DNA from: Bog-756 sp963777665
Lineage (GTDB): Bacteria; Actinomycetota; Acidimicrobiia; Acidimicrobiales; RAAP-2
DNA length: 64,000 bases
Reading direction: 5' to 3'
Assembly (NCBI GenBank): GCA_963777665.1
Contig: CAVZRJ010000006.1
Location: 62,001 to 126,000, forward strand
Position numbers and translations under genes: made by a program. Positions 8,265-16,628 of this stretch are shown piece after piece. The notes under the pieces were generated by a model, which was not told where the DNA came from, searched no databases, and worked only from the letters and a program-made list of their open reading frames with translations. Positions within the stretch are counted from its first letter, which is position 1; each line of letters begins with the position of its first letter.

Positions 8265-8456
8265 TCAGGCGGACGGATCGTCCGGCTTGCGGATGGTCCA
8301 GCCGGCTCCGGTGACCTTGCGGGGCTCGTAGAAGAGACAACCGTCCGGGCAGGCGAACGGGAGCTGCTCGTTGGCGCCCATCCGGCACTTCTCGACTTTC
8401 TCCTCGTGGTTCGTCGTCTGCATGATGTAGTGGCGACAGTCGCTCAGAACGGCCAT
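8265..8456 (-). CDS. Small cysteine-containing hypothetical protein
   Basis: A 63-residue protein, start ATG, with four cysteines spread as CRHYIM, KCRMG, FACPDGC and the closing block LFYEPRKVTGAGWTIRKPDD. The CPDGC pair plus the outer cysteines could bind zinc or an iron-sulfur cluster. I recall similar short proteins in actinobacteria but no assigned function. It is convergent with the NIL gene and divergent from the Nudix gene (57 bp between start codons). Confidence 0.65.
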   Translation of the reverse strand: MAVLSDCRHYIMQTTNHEEKVEKCRMGANEQLPFACPDGCLFYEPRKVTGAGWTIRKPDDPSA

Positions 8457-8513
8457 TCCCCATTCTGCCCGACGATGGACGATTTGCGGGGGCAGTGCGG
8501 TAGCGTCGGCCCC

Positions 8514-9209
8514 GTGGATGCCGTCCCCTCCGAAAAGCAGCTCCTCCGGTGGAGCGAGGCGCTGGCGGGCATCGCCCGGACCGGCCTCGGGTTCACCGAG
8601 TCCCTCTACGAGCAGGAGCGCTTCGAGGAGGTCCTGCACGTCGCCGCCGACATCCGCATGGCGATGGACGGCACCGACGTCGTCGAGGACATGGACGGCA
8701 TCGTCGAGGAGTGGCTCGACACGGTGGGCAAGGGCGTCCCCGGCTATGTCACCCCCAAGGTCGCGGTCGGCGCCGCGGTCGGGAACGACCAGGGCGAGAT
8801 CCTGCTCGTCAAGCGGGCCGACTCGGGGGTGTGGCTCTACCCGACCGGTTGGGCCGACGTCGGCTACTCGGCCGCCGAGGTCGTGGTCAAGGAGGTGCAG
8901 GAGGAGACCGGCATCGACGTCGAGGTGGTCCGCCTCATCGCCGTCCTCGACGGGTTGCGGGTCGGGATCAGCCGGATCCCTCTCTACTCGCTGGTCTTCC
9001 AGTGCCGACCGGTCGGCGGCGAGCTGCGCGCCCACCCGCTCGAATGCTCGGACGTCGGTTGGTTCGCGCTCGACGATCTGCCCTACCCGCTAGCCGGGGC
9101 CGAGCGGTGGGGCGCCCATGTGTTCTCGGCGCTCCGGGGGGACCCGATCGAGGTGCTCTACGACCCGGTGCGCTCACCGATCTGGCGCGGGAACCCGGAG
9201 AAGGGCTGA
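8514..9209 (+). CDS. NUDIX hydrolase with NUDIX_N helical domain
   Basis: A 231-residue protein. The N-terminal ~65 residues (EKQLLRWSEALAGIARTGL, FEEVLHVAADIRMAM) form the helical NUDIX_N domain found with ADP-ribose/CDP-alcohol type hydrolases. A Nudix fold follows, with WADVGYSAAEVVVKEVQEETGI as the Nudix box. Compared with GX5EX7REUXEEXGU, the first Glu is Tyr and Arg is Lys, while the metal-binding EVQEE remains. It probably hydrolyses a nucleoside diphosphate derivative; the substrate cannot be read from sequence. The GTG start at 8514 is chosen because the upstream frame is non-coding on the other strand's small gene. Confidence 0.85.
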   Translation: MDAVPSEKQLLRWSEALAGIARTGLGFTESLYEQERFEEVLHVAADIRMAMDGTDVVEDMDGIVEEWLDTVGKGVPGYVTPKVAVGAAVGNDQGEILLVKRADSGVWLYPTGWADVGYSAAEVVVKEVQEETGIDVEVVRLIAVLDGLRVGISRIPLYSLVFQCRPVGGELRAHPLECSDVGWFALDDLPYPLAGAERWGAHVFSALRGDPIEVLYDPVRSPIWRGNPEKG

Positions 9210-9252
9210 GGCCGGAACCGGACCCCCGGTCGCCGCCGCTGACCCGACCATC

Positions 9253-9777
9253 GTGAACACCGACCCGCCCGGAGCCGGCGACAGAGGTTCCGCCCCACCG
9301 GCTTCCGCCGGGGTTGCGGTCGGCTCCGGGGCCGGGGTCGTCGTCACCGAGGCCCGCGAGGTCACCGCCGAGCTGGTCGAGGCATTCGTGCGACTGATCC
9401 CCCAGCTCTCGTCGTCGTCTCCGCCCACCAGCCACGACGAGTTGCAGGAGATCGTCTCCTCCGAGGCGAGCATCCTCTTCGTCGCCCACGACGCCGCGGA
9501 CCGGATCGTCGGGACCCTGACCCTCGCCGTCTTCCGGATCCCGACCGGGGTCCGAGCCTGGATCGAGGATGTCGTCGTCGACGGTGCGGCCCGCGGAACG
9601 GGTGCGGGCGAGGCGCTCGTCCGGGCGGCGCTCGACCGGGCAACGGCGGTCGGCGCGAAGACCGTCGACCTCACCTCGCGCCCGAGCCGCGAGGCGGCCA
9701 ACCGGCTCTATGTGCGCCTTGGCTTCGAGTCGAGGAGCACCAACGTGTACCGCAGCACGCTCGAAGACCGGGACTGA
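9253..9777 (+). CDS. GNAT-family N-acetyltransferase
   Basis: A 174-residue protein. After a ~35-residue Gly/Pro/Ala-rich leader comes a GNAT fold. Motif A is VRAWIEDVVVDGAARGTGAG (acetyl-CoA pyrophosphate loop R-G-T-G-A-G), then EALVRAALDRATAVGAKTVD and RPSREAANRLYVRLGF, the classic motif B. It transfers an acetyl group from acetyl-CoA to an amine; the acceptor is unknown. It starts 43 bp after the Nudix gene and may be co-transcribed. Start chosen at GTG 9253; a later start would remove only the low-complexity leader. Confidence 0.82.
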   Translation: MNTDPPGAGDRGSAPPASAGVAVGSGAGVVVTEAREVTAELVEAFVRLIPQLSSSSPPTSHDELQEIVSSEASILFVAHDAADRIVGTLTLAVFRIPTGVRAWIEDVVVDGAARGTGAGEALVRAALDRATAVGAKTVDLTSRPSREAANRLYVRLGFESRSTNVYRSTLEDRD

Positions 9778-9799
9778 CTGCGGCCTGCGCCCGAGAGGG

Positions 9800-10219
9800 T
9801 CAGTCCGGCAGGATTCCCGTTGCAGAGGTGGCGGTGAACGTGGCGACGAGCCGATGGTCGTCGACCATGGCTTTCCGGTACGCGGCCCAGTCCTCGTGCT
9901 CACCGTGTCCGCGGCGGTAGTACTCGACCAGCAGATCGGCGGTCGGGCCGTCGGGCGTGGTGGCGACATCACTCAGCTCGACGGTCCCGTCGAGGCTGAC
10001 CCAGGTGTAGATGTTGTCCCCGACCACGAACAGCGCCGCTCTGGGATCCCGTCGCAGGTTCCTGGTCTTGGCCCTGGTGTCGGTCAGCGAGACGGTGAAC
10101 CGGTCCCCGTCGGGCACGTAGAGGATGACGGATTGCTGCGGCCGGCCATCGGCGCGGAGCGTGGTCAGGAGACCGTTCTGCCGACCGTCTGCGAAGGCGA
10201 GGGCACGGGCGAGATCCAT
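9800..10219 (-). CDS. PPOX-class F420-dependent flavin/deazaflavin oxidoreductase
   Basis: A 139-residue split beta-barrel protein. The sequence FADGRQNGLLTTLRADGRPQ and SVILYVPDGDRFTVSLTDTRAKTRNLRRDPR is the typical phosphate-binding core of actinobacterial PPOX-type F420-dependent reductases (FDOR-B like). These use reduced F420 or FMN to reduce quinone-like, biliverdin-like or other aromatic substrates. The second half, TWVSLDGTVELSDV and DDHRLVATFTATSATG, completes the barrel. It is convergent with the acetyltransferase gene. F420 versus FMN use cannot be decided here. Confidence 0.82.
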   Translation of the reverse strand: MDLARALAFADGRQNGLLTTLRADGRPQQSVILYVPDGDRFTVSLTDTRAKTRNLRRDPRAALFVVGDNIYTWVSLDGTVELSDVATTPDGPTADLLVEYYRRGHGEHEDWAAYRKAMVDDHRLVATFTATSATGILPD

Positions 10220-10273
10220 CGCGGGCCAGCCTAACCGGGGGGCCTCGGCGGGTGCTCATGGGAGAATGCCGGG

Positions 10274-10921
10274 GTGTACCGGGTGACCGCATTCGAGATC
10301 GCCGATTCAACCGAGGCCTTCTCGTTGGTCGAGGCGCGGGTGGCCGGCACGCTGGTGGTCCCGTCCGGCGACGGGATGGAGGCGTCTTTGCTGCCGTGGC
10401 AGCTCATCCGCGGGCCACTGGGCGAGGCCCGGCTCAACGGACACGTCGCCGGCGGCAACCCTCTGGCGGCCCTGCTCGAGCAGCCGGTCCCCGCCATCGT
10501 CCTGTTCGATGTGACCGATGGCTACGTGAGCCCGTCCTGGTACCCGTCGAAGAGCGAGCACGGCCGGGTGGTGCCGACCTGGAACTACCTGAGCATCCAT
10601 CTGCACGGGACAGCCCGCGCCATCCGGCACGTCGGGTGGCTCCGGGCCAACGTCACCGCTCTCACCGATGCCAACGAGGCGCGCTCGGGATCACCGTGGT
10701 CGGTGACCGACGCCCCGGAGGAGTACGTCGATGGGATGCTCAGTCGGATCGTCGGCATCGAATGCGTGATCACCCGGGTCGAGGCGAAGGCCAAGCTGAC
10801 CCAGAACCGGCCGCCGGCGGATGTGGAGGGCGTGATCCGCGGGCTCGGTGACGTGCCGGGTGGGGCGGCACTCCGGGACGCCATGGTCACCGCCCGCGCT
10901 CACGACGTCAGCCGATCTTGA
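10274..10921 (+). CDS. FMN-binding negative transcriptional regulator (PaiB family)
   Basis: A 215-residue PaiB-like protein. Family features are PWQLIRGPLGEARLNGHVAGGNPL, DGYVSPSWYPSK and PTWNYLSIHLHGTA. PaiB of Bacillus represses sporulation and degradative-enzyme genes together with PaiA; in actinobacteria the family is widespread with unknown targets. The fold is an FMN-binding split barrel, so it may also be an enzyme. The last 14 bp of coding sequence overlap the end of the convergent FKBP gene. Confidence 0.82.
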   Translation: MYRVTAFEIADSTEAFSLVEARVAGTLVVPSGDGMEASLLPWQLIRGPLGEARLNGHVAGGNPLAALLEQPVPAIVLFDVTDGYVSPSWYPSKSEHGRVVPTWNYLSIHLHGTARAIRHVGWLRANVTALTDANEARSGSPWSVTDAPEEYVDGMLSRIVGIECVITRVEAKAKLTQNRPPADVEGVIRGLGDVPGGAALRDAMVTARAHDVSRS

Positions 10922-11435
10922 GCAGGTCCACGACGAAGATGAGCGTGTCGTTGGCGGCGATGCCCGCACTCGGCTGGGCTTGCGCGCCGTAGGCGAGGCT
11001 CGGCGGGATGATCAGCTCCCGACGGCCGCCGACCTGCATCCCGACGACTCCCTCGTTCCAGCCGGGAATCACGTTGCCCCCGAGGACGAACTGGAAGGGC
11101 TGGTTCCGGTCCCAGGAGGCGTCGAACTGCTTCTTGCTCGAGTAGGCCACCCCGACGTACTGCACGGTCACCATGTCGCCCGCCTTGGCCGCCGGGCCGG
11201 TGCCCACGATGAGATTCTTGACCTCGAGCTGGGTCGGGGGCGCTCCCGGTGGGACCGTCACCGTCGGCTTCACCCCGAACGTGCCGGCCGGCGAGGGGTC
11301 GGCGATCGTCGCCGCAGTCGTGGTGGTGGTCGGGCTCGAGGTCGTGGTCGGGCTCGAGGACGAACTCCCGCATCCTGCCAACCCGAGGGCGGAGAGGGCG
11401 AGGACCACGAGGGACCAGGTACGCAGACGGGTCAT
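10908..11435 (-). CDS. FKBP-type peptidyl-prolyl isomerase lipoprotein
   Basis: A 175-residue exported protein. The chosen ATG at 11435 gives a clean lipoprotein signal: basic start MTRLRTW, a hydrophobic core and lipobox LAGC. A Ser/Thr-rich linker follows, then one FKBP domain (VTVQYVGVAYSSKKQFDASW, FVLGGNVIPGWNEGVVGMQVGG, IIPPSLAYGAQ, TLIFVVDLLKI). It should act outside the membrane, catalysing cis-trans prolyl isomerisation in secreted proteins. The frame is open further upstream, but that part has no coding character. It overlaps paiB tail to tail by 14 bp. Confidence 0.92.
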   Translation of the reverse strand: MTRLRTWSLVVLALSALGLAGCGSSSSSPTTTSSPTTTTTAATIADPSPAGTFGVKPTVTVPPGAPPTQLEVKNLIVGTGPAAKAGDMVTVQYVGVAYSSKKQFDASWDRNQPFQFVLGGNVIPGWNEGVVGMQVGGRRELIIPPSLAYGAQAQPSAGIAANDTLIFVVDLLKIG

Positions 11436-11569
11436 GTCACGGGTTCCTTCGATTTCGTTCGGTCGTGGGACGCCGAGCCCACCGTGCCGGGCCACCCGGC
11501 TGGCCAGACGGTAGCCGCCCCGAACACCACCGGGTGCGCGCCCGGTCCCTACCTGATACACCCTGCTGG

Positions 11570-11586
11570 GAGCATGGCCCATGCTC
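11570..11586. repeat. Perfect palindrome over the DUF222-HNH start codon
   Basis: GAGCATG-GCC-CATGCTC: 7-bp arms and a 3-bp spacer. The right arm contains the ATG of the HNH gene, and the left arm contains most of its GGGAG ribosome binding site. It could be an operator or an RNA hairpin hiding the start site. Confidence 0.6.
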
Positions 11587-12915
11587 ATCGACGCGCTCCG
11601 CCGGGTCACCGATCAACTCAGGTCGTCCCTGGCCGACCTCGACCCCGAGCGTCTGAGCGGGGCAGACGCCTCACGTCTGCTCGACGCCTTCGCCGAGCTC
11701 GAACGCCTCGCCGCAGCGGGCAAGCTGCTCACCGCCCGACGCGTGGAGTCCTCCAACGTCTGGCGGCGTGCCGGCCATCGCTCCGCGGCTGCCCACGTCG
11801 CCGAGGCCACAGGGACCGGGCTCGGACCGGCCATCACCGCCCTCGAGACCGCACGGAATCTGGGCTCCCTTCCCGCAACGGACGAGGCCGTGCGCCGGGG
11901 GAAGCTCTCCGAGACCCAGCTCAAGGAGATCGCCGGGGCCGCCATCCTCCAGCCCGGAGCAGAGGAGGCCCTGGTGGAGGCTGCCGGGCAGCAGCCACTC
12001 AGCGTCCTCAAGCTCCGCTGCCGGCGGGTGAGAGCGGCCGGCCAGGACTCGCACGCTTCCTATGAAGCGATCCACCGCGGACGCTACTTCCGCAACTGGG
12101 TGGAGGGGGACGGTGCCGTCCGGTTCGACGCCCGGCTCACGCCCGACGCGGGCGCCCGCCTCCTGGCCTCGGTCAAGGACGAGGTCGACCGTCTGGCCGC
12201 AGACGCCCGGCGGGTCGGCCTCGAAGAGCCACGTCGGGCCCTGGCAGCCGACGCCCTCGTGGCGCTCGTGTGCGGCGGGGGGAGTACCGGCTCACACGCG
12301 GCCGACGGTGGGGATCGCCGGCATCGGACCGGATCCGACCGCAACAGCCGCTCCCACCGCAACAGCAAGAGCACGAGTGAGAAGGGGCGCGCGCACGAGG
12401 TGGGCGACAGGGCCGAGGACGGCCGCGGTACTGCTCCCCCGGGGCCACCGACCATGGTCCACGTGCGTGTCGATCACGCCGCGCTGGTCCGCGGTCGGGT
12501 CGAGCCCGGCGAACTCTGCGAGATCCAGGGGATCGGCCCGATCCCGGTGGAGGTGGCCCGGCGCCTGGCGATCGACTCGATCCTGAGCGTGCTGGTCACC
12601 GACGGGGTCGACGTCACCGGGGTCGCCCACGCCGGCCGGACGATCCCGACAGCGCTCCGGAGGGCTCTCGCCGAGCGGGACCCGGTGTGCGTGGTTCCCG
12701 GCTGCGACACCGGCGAGGGGCTCGAGATCGACCACCTGGTGCCGTTCGTCGATGGGGGGAAGGCCAGCATGGAGAACCTGGTCAGGCTCTGCCACTGGCA
12801 CCATTACCTCAAGACGCACCACCAGCACCGGCTCGAGCGCGACGACGACGGCTGGCGGTGGATCCTCCCCGACCATCCGCCCACCGTGCCCCCCCGGATC
12901 CTGCGATCCGGCTGA
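11581..12915 (+). CDS. DUF222 / HNH endonuclease (13E12 repeat-type)
   Basis: A 444-residue protein of the DUF222-HNH family that is multiplied in actinobacterial genomes. Residues ~1-200 are the helical DUF222 domain (LLDAFAELERLAAAGKLLTARRV, YEAIHRGRYFRNWVEGDG). A charged low-complexity linker (~225-295: Arg/Ser/His rich) separates it from the C-terminal HNH site CVVPGCDTGEGLEIDHLVPF and ENLVRLCHWHHYLKTHH, with both zinc-binding CxxC-like and catalytic His-Asn-His positions present. The biological role is unproven; the family is often linked to mobile elements. RBS GGGAG is 8 bp before the ATG. The linker looks expandable. Confidence 0.9.
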   Translation: MLIDALRRVTDQLRSSLADLDPERLSGADASRLLDAFAELERLAAAGKLLTARRVESSNVWRRAGHRSAAAHVAEATGTGLGPAITALETARNLGSLPATDEAVRRGKLSETQLKEIAGAAILQPGAEEALVEAAGQQPLSVLKLRCRRVRAAGQDSHASYEAIHRGRYFRNWVEGDGAVRFDARLTPDAGARLLASVKDEVDRLAADARRVGLEEPRRALAADALVALVCGGGSTGSHAADGGDRRHRTGSDRNSRSHRNSKSTSEKGRAHEVGDRAEDGRGTAPPGPPTMVHVRVDHAALVRGRVEPGELCEIQGIGPIPVEVARRLAIDSILSVLVTDGVDVTGVAHAGRTIPTALRRALAERDPVCVVPGCDTGEGLEIDHLVPFVDGGKASMENLVRLCHWHHYLKTHHQHRLERDDDGWRWILPDHPPTVPPRILRSG

Positions 12916-12924
12916 GGGCTACGA

Positions 12925-14358
12925 CTACGCGGGCTCGTCGTCCCCGTCGAACGCATCGGTTCCGGCGATTCCAGTCGTGCCGGTGGACCCGTCCTTGCCC
13001 CTCCCGCCGCGCTCCTCGGGCCGGAGGGCGCGAGGTGTCTCCGCACCCTGTTGGCCCTCCGGGTTGCGCCGGTCATCGTTGCCGGCAGGTGCGACCCGTT
13101 GCGGCCGATCGACCTCCGAGCCGTTCTCGGTCCGCCAGAGCGACTCCGCTCGGAAGGCCAGTTCGCGCAGAGGCTTCCCCGTCCGGCGGGCAGCCAGAGC
13201 CACGTCCTCGTGCTCGGCCTTCACCCGGTCCGCGCTCACCTTGACCCGGATCAGCTGGCCGTCGACCACGACAGACTCGATCGACCGGGCCGCAGGCCAC
13301 CGCTCACCCGTGGTGAGACGAACCCCGAGTGAGCCCGTCTCCGACCGGAGCACCCCGCGCAGTTCGCGGACCTGGACCGGATCGCAGAGAACGTGGACGA
13401 CGTGTCCGGGCCGGCCCTTCTTCATCAGCACGGGCGACAGCCATGCGTCATGCGCCCCCGCCTCGAGGAGCCGTGCGATGGCGTGAGCCAACTGCTCGCC
13501 GGTGACGTCGTCGACGGTCACCTCGAGGAGTGCCACAGGCTGGCCGGCGTCCGCCTCGGGGGCGCCGGGGCCCTCGCTCCCGGCCCGGTCGGTTCGCAGA
13601 CCGGTGACCACCTGGGTGCAGTTGGGCAGCTCGTCGAGCTCGCGGGTCCCCGCTCCGAATCCCTGGCTGCTCACCCGCATGGCCGGCATCGGGCCGTACC
13701 CGGCCGAGAGCGCGGCCAAAAGAGCCGCGCCGGTCGGGGTGGTGAGTTCGACCGGGATGTTCCGACCCCAGGTGGGCACACCCTTCAGGAGCCCGACCAC
13801 GGCAGGCGCAGGATTGGGGAGCATCCCGTGGGCGGACCGCACCATGCCCATTCCCGTGGCCACCGGGCTGGCTCTCACCTCGTCGATGCCCAGGACCTCG
13901 AGGGCTGCGGCGGTCCCGACCACGTCGATGATCGAGTCGTGGCCCCCGACCTCGTGGAAGTGGACCTGGTCCACCTGGCGCCGGTGGAGGCCGGCCTCGA
14001 CCTCGGCCAGCACCTCGAACGTGGCCAGGGCCCGGGCCGCCACCCGCTCAGGCAGCCGGGCCTCCTCGACCAGCCCCACGATGTGGGCGTAGGTACGCAC
14101 GACCACGTGGTCGTGGACGGTGACGATCGCCCGGGTCGCCGCGATGCCGCCCCGGAGCACGGGCTCGACCTCGAGGGCCCATCCGCTGAACGGCAGCCGC
14201 TCGAGCAACGCGAGCACCTCGCCGAGGTCGGCGCCGGCGTCGATCAGACTGCCGAGCGCCATGTCCCCGGCGATCCCGGCGAAGCAGTGGAACCAGGCGA
14301 CCGAGCGCGCTCCCCGAGCGGACGTCCCCTCGGCCGTCCTACCCGCGGGCCGGAGCAT
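12925..14358 (-). CDS. larC: Nickel-pincer cofactor biosynthesis protein LarC
   Basis: A 477-residue LarC, which inserts nickel into the pincer nucleotide by CTP-dependent cyclometallation. Conserved parts are WFHCFAGIAGDMALGSLIDAG at the N-terminus, VHFHEVGGHDSIIDVVGTAAA in the middle, ELTTPTGAALLAAL, and the C-terminal domain with VTVDDVTGEQLAHAIARLLE and VLMKKGRPGHVVHVL. The C-terminal ~65 residues are a disordered Gly/Arg/Asp-rich tail not typical of the family. The start ATG is 2 bp after the larB stop; a GTG two codons earlier overlaps that stop. It is fused in one reading frame, without the programmed frameshift that splits larC into larC1/C2 in lactobacilli. Confidence 0.9.
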   Translation of the reverse strand: MLRPAGRTAEGTSARGARSVAWFHCFAGIAGDMALGSLIDAGADLGEVLALLERLPFSGWALEVEPVLRGGIAATRAIVTVHDHVVVRTYAHIVGLVEEARLPERVAARALATFEVLAEVEAGLHRRQVDQVHFHEVGGHDSIIDVVGTAAALEVLGIDEVRASPVATGMGMVRSAHGMLPNPAPAVVGLLKGVPTWGRNIPVELTTPTGAALLAALSAGYGPMPAMRVSSQGFGAGTRELDELPNCTQVVTGLRTDRAGSEGPGAPEADAGQPVALLEVTVDDVTGEQLAHAIARLLEAGAHDAWLSPVLMKKGRPGHVVHVLCDPVQVRELRGVLRSETGSLGVRLTTGERWPAARSIESVVVDGQLIRVKVSADRVKAEHEDVALAARRTGKPLRELAFRAESLWRTENGSEVDRPQRVAPAGNDDRRNPEGQQGAETPRALRPEERGGRGKDGSTGTTGIAGTDAFDGDDEPA

Positions 14359-14360
14359 CC

Positions 14361-15182
14361 TCACGGCAGCATCCGGGCGAGCGCACATGCTGCTCCGAAT
14401 CCGTTGTCGATGCCGACCACCGTGATGCCCGCGGCGCAGGACGCATGCATGGCCAGGAGCGCGGTGACACCGTCGAGCGCTGAGCCGTACCCGGTGCTGG
14501 TTGGGACGGCCACGACCGGAGCCGGAGAGATGCCACCCACGAGGCTGGCGAGGGCGCCTTCCATCCCGGCCACCACGACGATGGCGTCGGCGTCGGCGAG
14601 CTCGTCGGCCGAGGCCAACAGCCGGTGCACGCCGGCAACCCCGCAATCGGCCAACAGGGTCGGGCGGAGCCCCAGGGCGGTGAGGGTGGCCTCGCATTCG
14701 CGGGCGACGGGCAGGTCGGAGGTTCCCGCGGTGATCACCAGCGTGCGAGCCGGGCGTGCAGCGGCCGGGCGCCACACCACCGTCGAGAGCTCGCCCCGAA
14801 CCTGATCGGCGCCCGTGGCCTGGCCGGTGACCGTCCGGACACCGCCGGGGTGCTCGGCCATCGCCTGACGGACCTGTCCGTCATCGGCCCGGGTCAGGAT
14901 GACCGGGCCGATGCCCGGCGTCATGCCCGACGGGGTGTCGTGTGTGGTGCCCTCTCTGCCCTCGTGCAGGAGCTCGCCCACGATCGCCGAGCACTGGGCC
15001 GCCGACTTGCCCTGCCCGTACACGGCCTCGGGCAGGCCGAGCCGCAGCTGACGATGGTGGTCGACCTTGGCAAACCCGAGATCGGCGAACGGCAGCCGCC
15101 GCAGACGGAGCACCGCGTCGTCGGGGGAACACTCCCCCGAGCGCACCTCGGTGAGCAGGCGTTGCAGCGCGAGTTCGTCCAT
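14361..15182 (-). CDS. larB: Nickel-pincer cofactor biosynthesis protein LarB
   Basis: A 273-residue protein of the AIR-carboxylase-like LarB family, which carboxylates nicotinic acid adenine dinucleotide and cleaves it to make the biscarboxylic acid mononucleotide. Features: N-terminal LLTEVRSGECSPDDAVLRLR, ADLGFAKVDHHRQLRLGLPE and VYGQGKSAAQCSAIVGEL, then the PurE-like Rossmann half with LVITAGTSDLPVARECEATL, AIVVVAGMEGALASLVGG, VVAVPTSTGYG and VGIDNGFGAA. First gene of a larB-larC pair; divergent from pheA with only 23 bp between the start codons, so the two promoters must overlap. Confidence 0.92.
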   Translation of the reverse strand: MDELALQRLLTEVRSGECSPDDAVLRLRRLPFADLGFAKVDHHRQLRLGLPEAVYGQGKSAAQCSAIVGELLHEGREGTTHDTPSGMTPGIGPVILTRADDGQVRQAMAEHPGGVRTVTGQATGADQVRGELSTVVWRPAAARPARTLVITAGTSDLPVARECEATLTALGLRPTLLADCGVAGVHRLLASADELADADAIVVVAGMEGALASLVGGISPAPVVAVPTSTGYGSALDGVTALLAMHASCAAGITVVGIDNGFGAACALARMLP

Positions 15183-15205
15183 GATGTTCACTATCCTGCC
15201 TGTGT

Positions 15206-16222
15206 ATGGCCGAAGACGCATCCCCGGGGATTGTTCCCGGCCGGCCACTTCGGATCGGGTTCCTCGGGCCGGAGGGAACCTTCACCGAGGAAGCGCTCCT
15301 GCGTGAGCCCGATTACGCCGACGGCGACATCCTCCCGCTGGACTCTCTCGCCGACGTGCTCGAGTCGGTCGACCGTGCCGAGATCGACCTCGGTTTCGTC
15401 CCGCTGGAGAACGCGATCGAGGGGACCGTCCGGGACATCATCGACAGTCTCGTCTTCGACTTCGACCTGCGCATCCAGCGGGAGGTCGTGCTGGACGTCC
15501 ACCTCCATCTGATGGGCACTCCGGGGACGTCGCTCGGGGACGTCGAACGGGTGGCATCGATCCCCGTGGCCACAGCCCAGTGCCTCCGGTTCCTGCACGA
15601 GCGGCTGCCCCGGGCGACGATGGTGGCCACCAACTCGACTGCCGACGCCGCCCGACTGCTCGGCCAGGGCGATCCATCGATGACGGACCGGCCGACCGCG
15701 GCCATCGCCCCGCGGCTGGCGGCCAAACTCTACGGTCTCGAGATCCTGGCCGACGACGTCGAGGACCACCCCGACAACCAGACCCGCTTCGTCTCGCTCG
15801 CCAAGACCGGCATCCCGGCTCCCACCGGACACGACCGGACCAGCATCGCCTGCTTCCAGAGCGCAGACCACCCCGGCAGCCTCTACGCCATCCTGGGTCA
15901 CTTCGCCGCACGCAACATCAATCTGACCAAGCTCGAGTCACGGCCGACCAAGCAGGCCCTCGGCGACTACTGCTTCATCATCGATTTCGAGGGGCACGTG
16001 GGCGACGCCGTGGTGGGCGACTGCCTGGCCGATCTGCACGCCGAACTGGCCGGGGTCAAGTTCCTGGGCTCGTACCCGGCAGCCGGTCCCCGCGGGGAGG
16101 CCATCCGGGAGGAGGTCGACCAGTCGCGACGCGATGCTCACTCGTGGATGGACGGACTACGCGGTGAGATCGTCACCGGCGGATCCCCCCACGGAGCGGC
16201 GCCGAAACCGGGCAATGCCTGA
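15206..16222 (+). CDS. pheA: Prephenate dehydratase
   Basis: A 338-residue monofunctional prephenate dehydratase for phenylalanine synthesis. The catalytic domain starts RIGFLGPEGTFTEEALL and contains FVPLENAIEGTVRDIIDSL, TNSTADAARLL and the catalytic/substrate motif DNQTRFVSL. A regulatory ACT domain follows with GSLYAILGHFAARNINLTKLE and the phenylalanine-binding ESRP motif, so feedback inhibition is expected. A ~35-residue Asp/Ser-rich tail ends the protein. There is no chorismate mutase domain. It is divergent from larB. Confidence 0.95.
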   Translation: MAEDASPGIVPGRPLRIGFLGPEGTFTEEALLREPDYADGDILPLDSLADVLESVDRAEIDLGFVPLENAIEGTVRDIIDSLVFDFDLRIQREVVLDVHLHLMGTPGTSLGDVERVASIPVATAQCLRFLHERLPRATMVATNSTADAARLLGQGDPSMTDRPTAAIAPRLAAKLYGLEILADDVEDHPDNQTRFVSLAKTGIPAPTGHDRTSIACFQSADHPGSLYAILGHFAARNINLTKLESRPTKQALGDYCFIIDFEGHVGDAVVGDCLADLHAELAGVKFLGSYPAAGPRGEAIREEVDQSRRDAHSWMDGLRGEIVTGGSPHGAAPKPGNA

Positions 16223-16279
16223 CCGGATCCGGCCCGAGGCAGACCCGAAGATGACCCGCAGCTACCCTGTCACGCGCCA

Positions 16280-16364
16280 GGAGGGATGGCAGAGCGGACA
16301 AATGCGCGGCTCTTGAAAAGCCGTGAGGTGCAAGCCTCCGTGGGTTCGAATCCCACTCCCTCCG
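16280..16364 (+). tRNA. tRNA-Ser (anticodon TGA)
   Basis: Acceptor arms GGAGGGA and TCCCTCC pair, with G as discriminator. The anticodon arm GGCTCTTGAAAAGCC gives anticodon TGA. There is a long variable arm, and the T arm GGGTTCGAATCCC is standard. Length 85 nt, CCA not encoded. It is 57 bp after pheA and immediately precedes a stretch with a gene remnant, so it may have served as an integration target. Confidence 0.95.
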
Positions 16365-16376
16365 CTCAAGTGGGTC

Positions 16377-16628
16377 AACTTCGGCTAGCAACTCAAGCGG
16401 CTCCACCCGGTCCCCCGTCAACCGTAGGGGTCGAGAGTGGGCCAACACGACCGTACCGAACCGCTGCTTCCGTGCCCAAAGAGGCAGCACGACCACCGCT
16501 CGAGCACCTGCGGACCGCAAGGATTCTGTGCCGACGAATCCCGGGCTCGTGGCATCTCCTGCCGTGCAACACGATCGGATGTCTCCAAGCAAGGTCGCGA
16601 CCACCCAAGCGGGGATGACCTCGTCGAA
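16377..16628 (-). pseudogene. Remnant of a GAF-like domain gene
   Basis: About 83 codons on the minus strand read like part of a GAF sensor domain: AGARAVVVLPLWARKQRFGT, VVLAHSRPLRLTGDRVEP and LELLAEV, preceded by DEVIPAWVVATLLGDIRS. The frame then runs into the tRNA-Ser gene, and upstream it loses coding character, so only a fragment survives. It fills most of the 337-bp space between tRNA-Ser and the next gene. I see no other feature there. The call depends on recalled GAF patterns and is tentative. Confidence 0.4.

Noticed and set aside
8158..8463. Arg-rich 101-codon frame overlapping the small cysteine protein
   Set aside because: The alternative frame has a compact Cys-containing protein with a proper ATG; this one has no features.
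13393..14805. 470-codon plus-strand frame opposite larC
   Set aside because: Low-complexity Arg/Gly/His translation; the larC motifs lie on the other strand.
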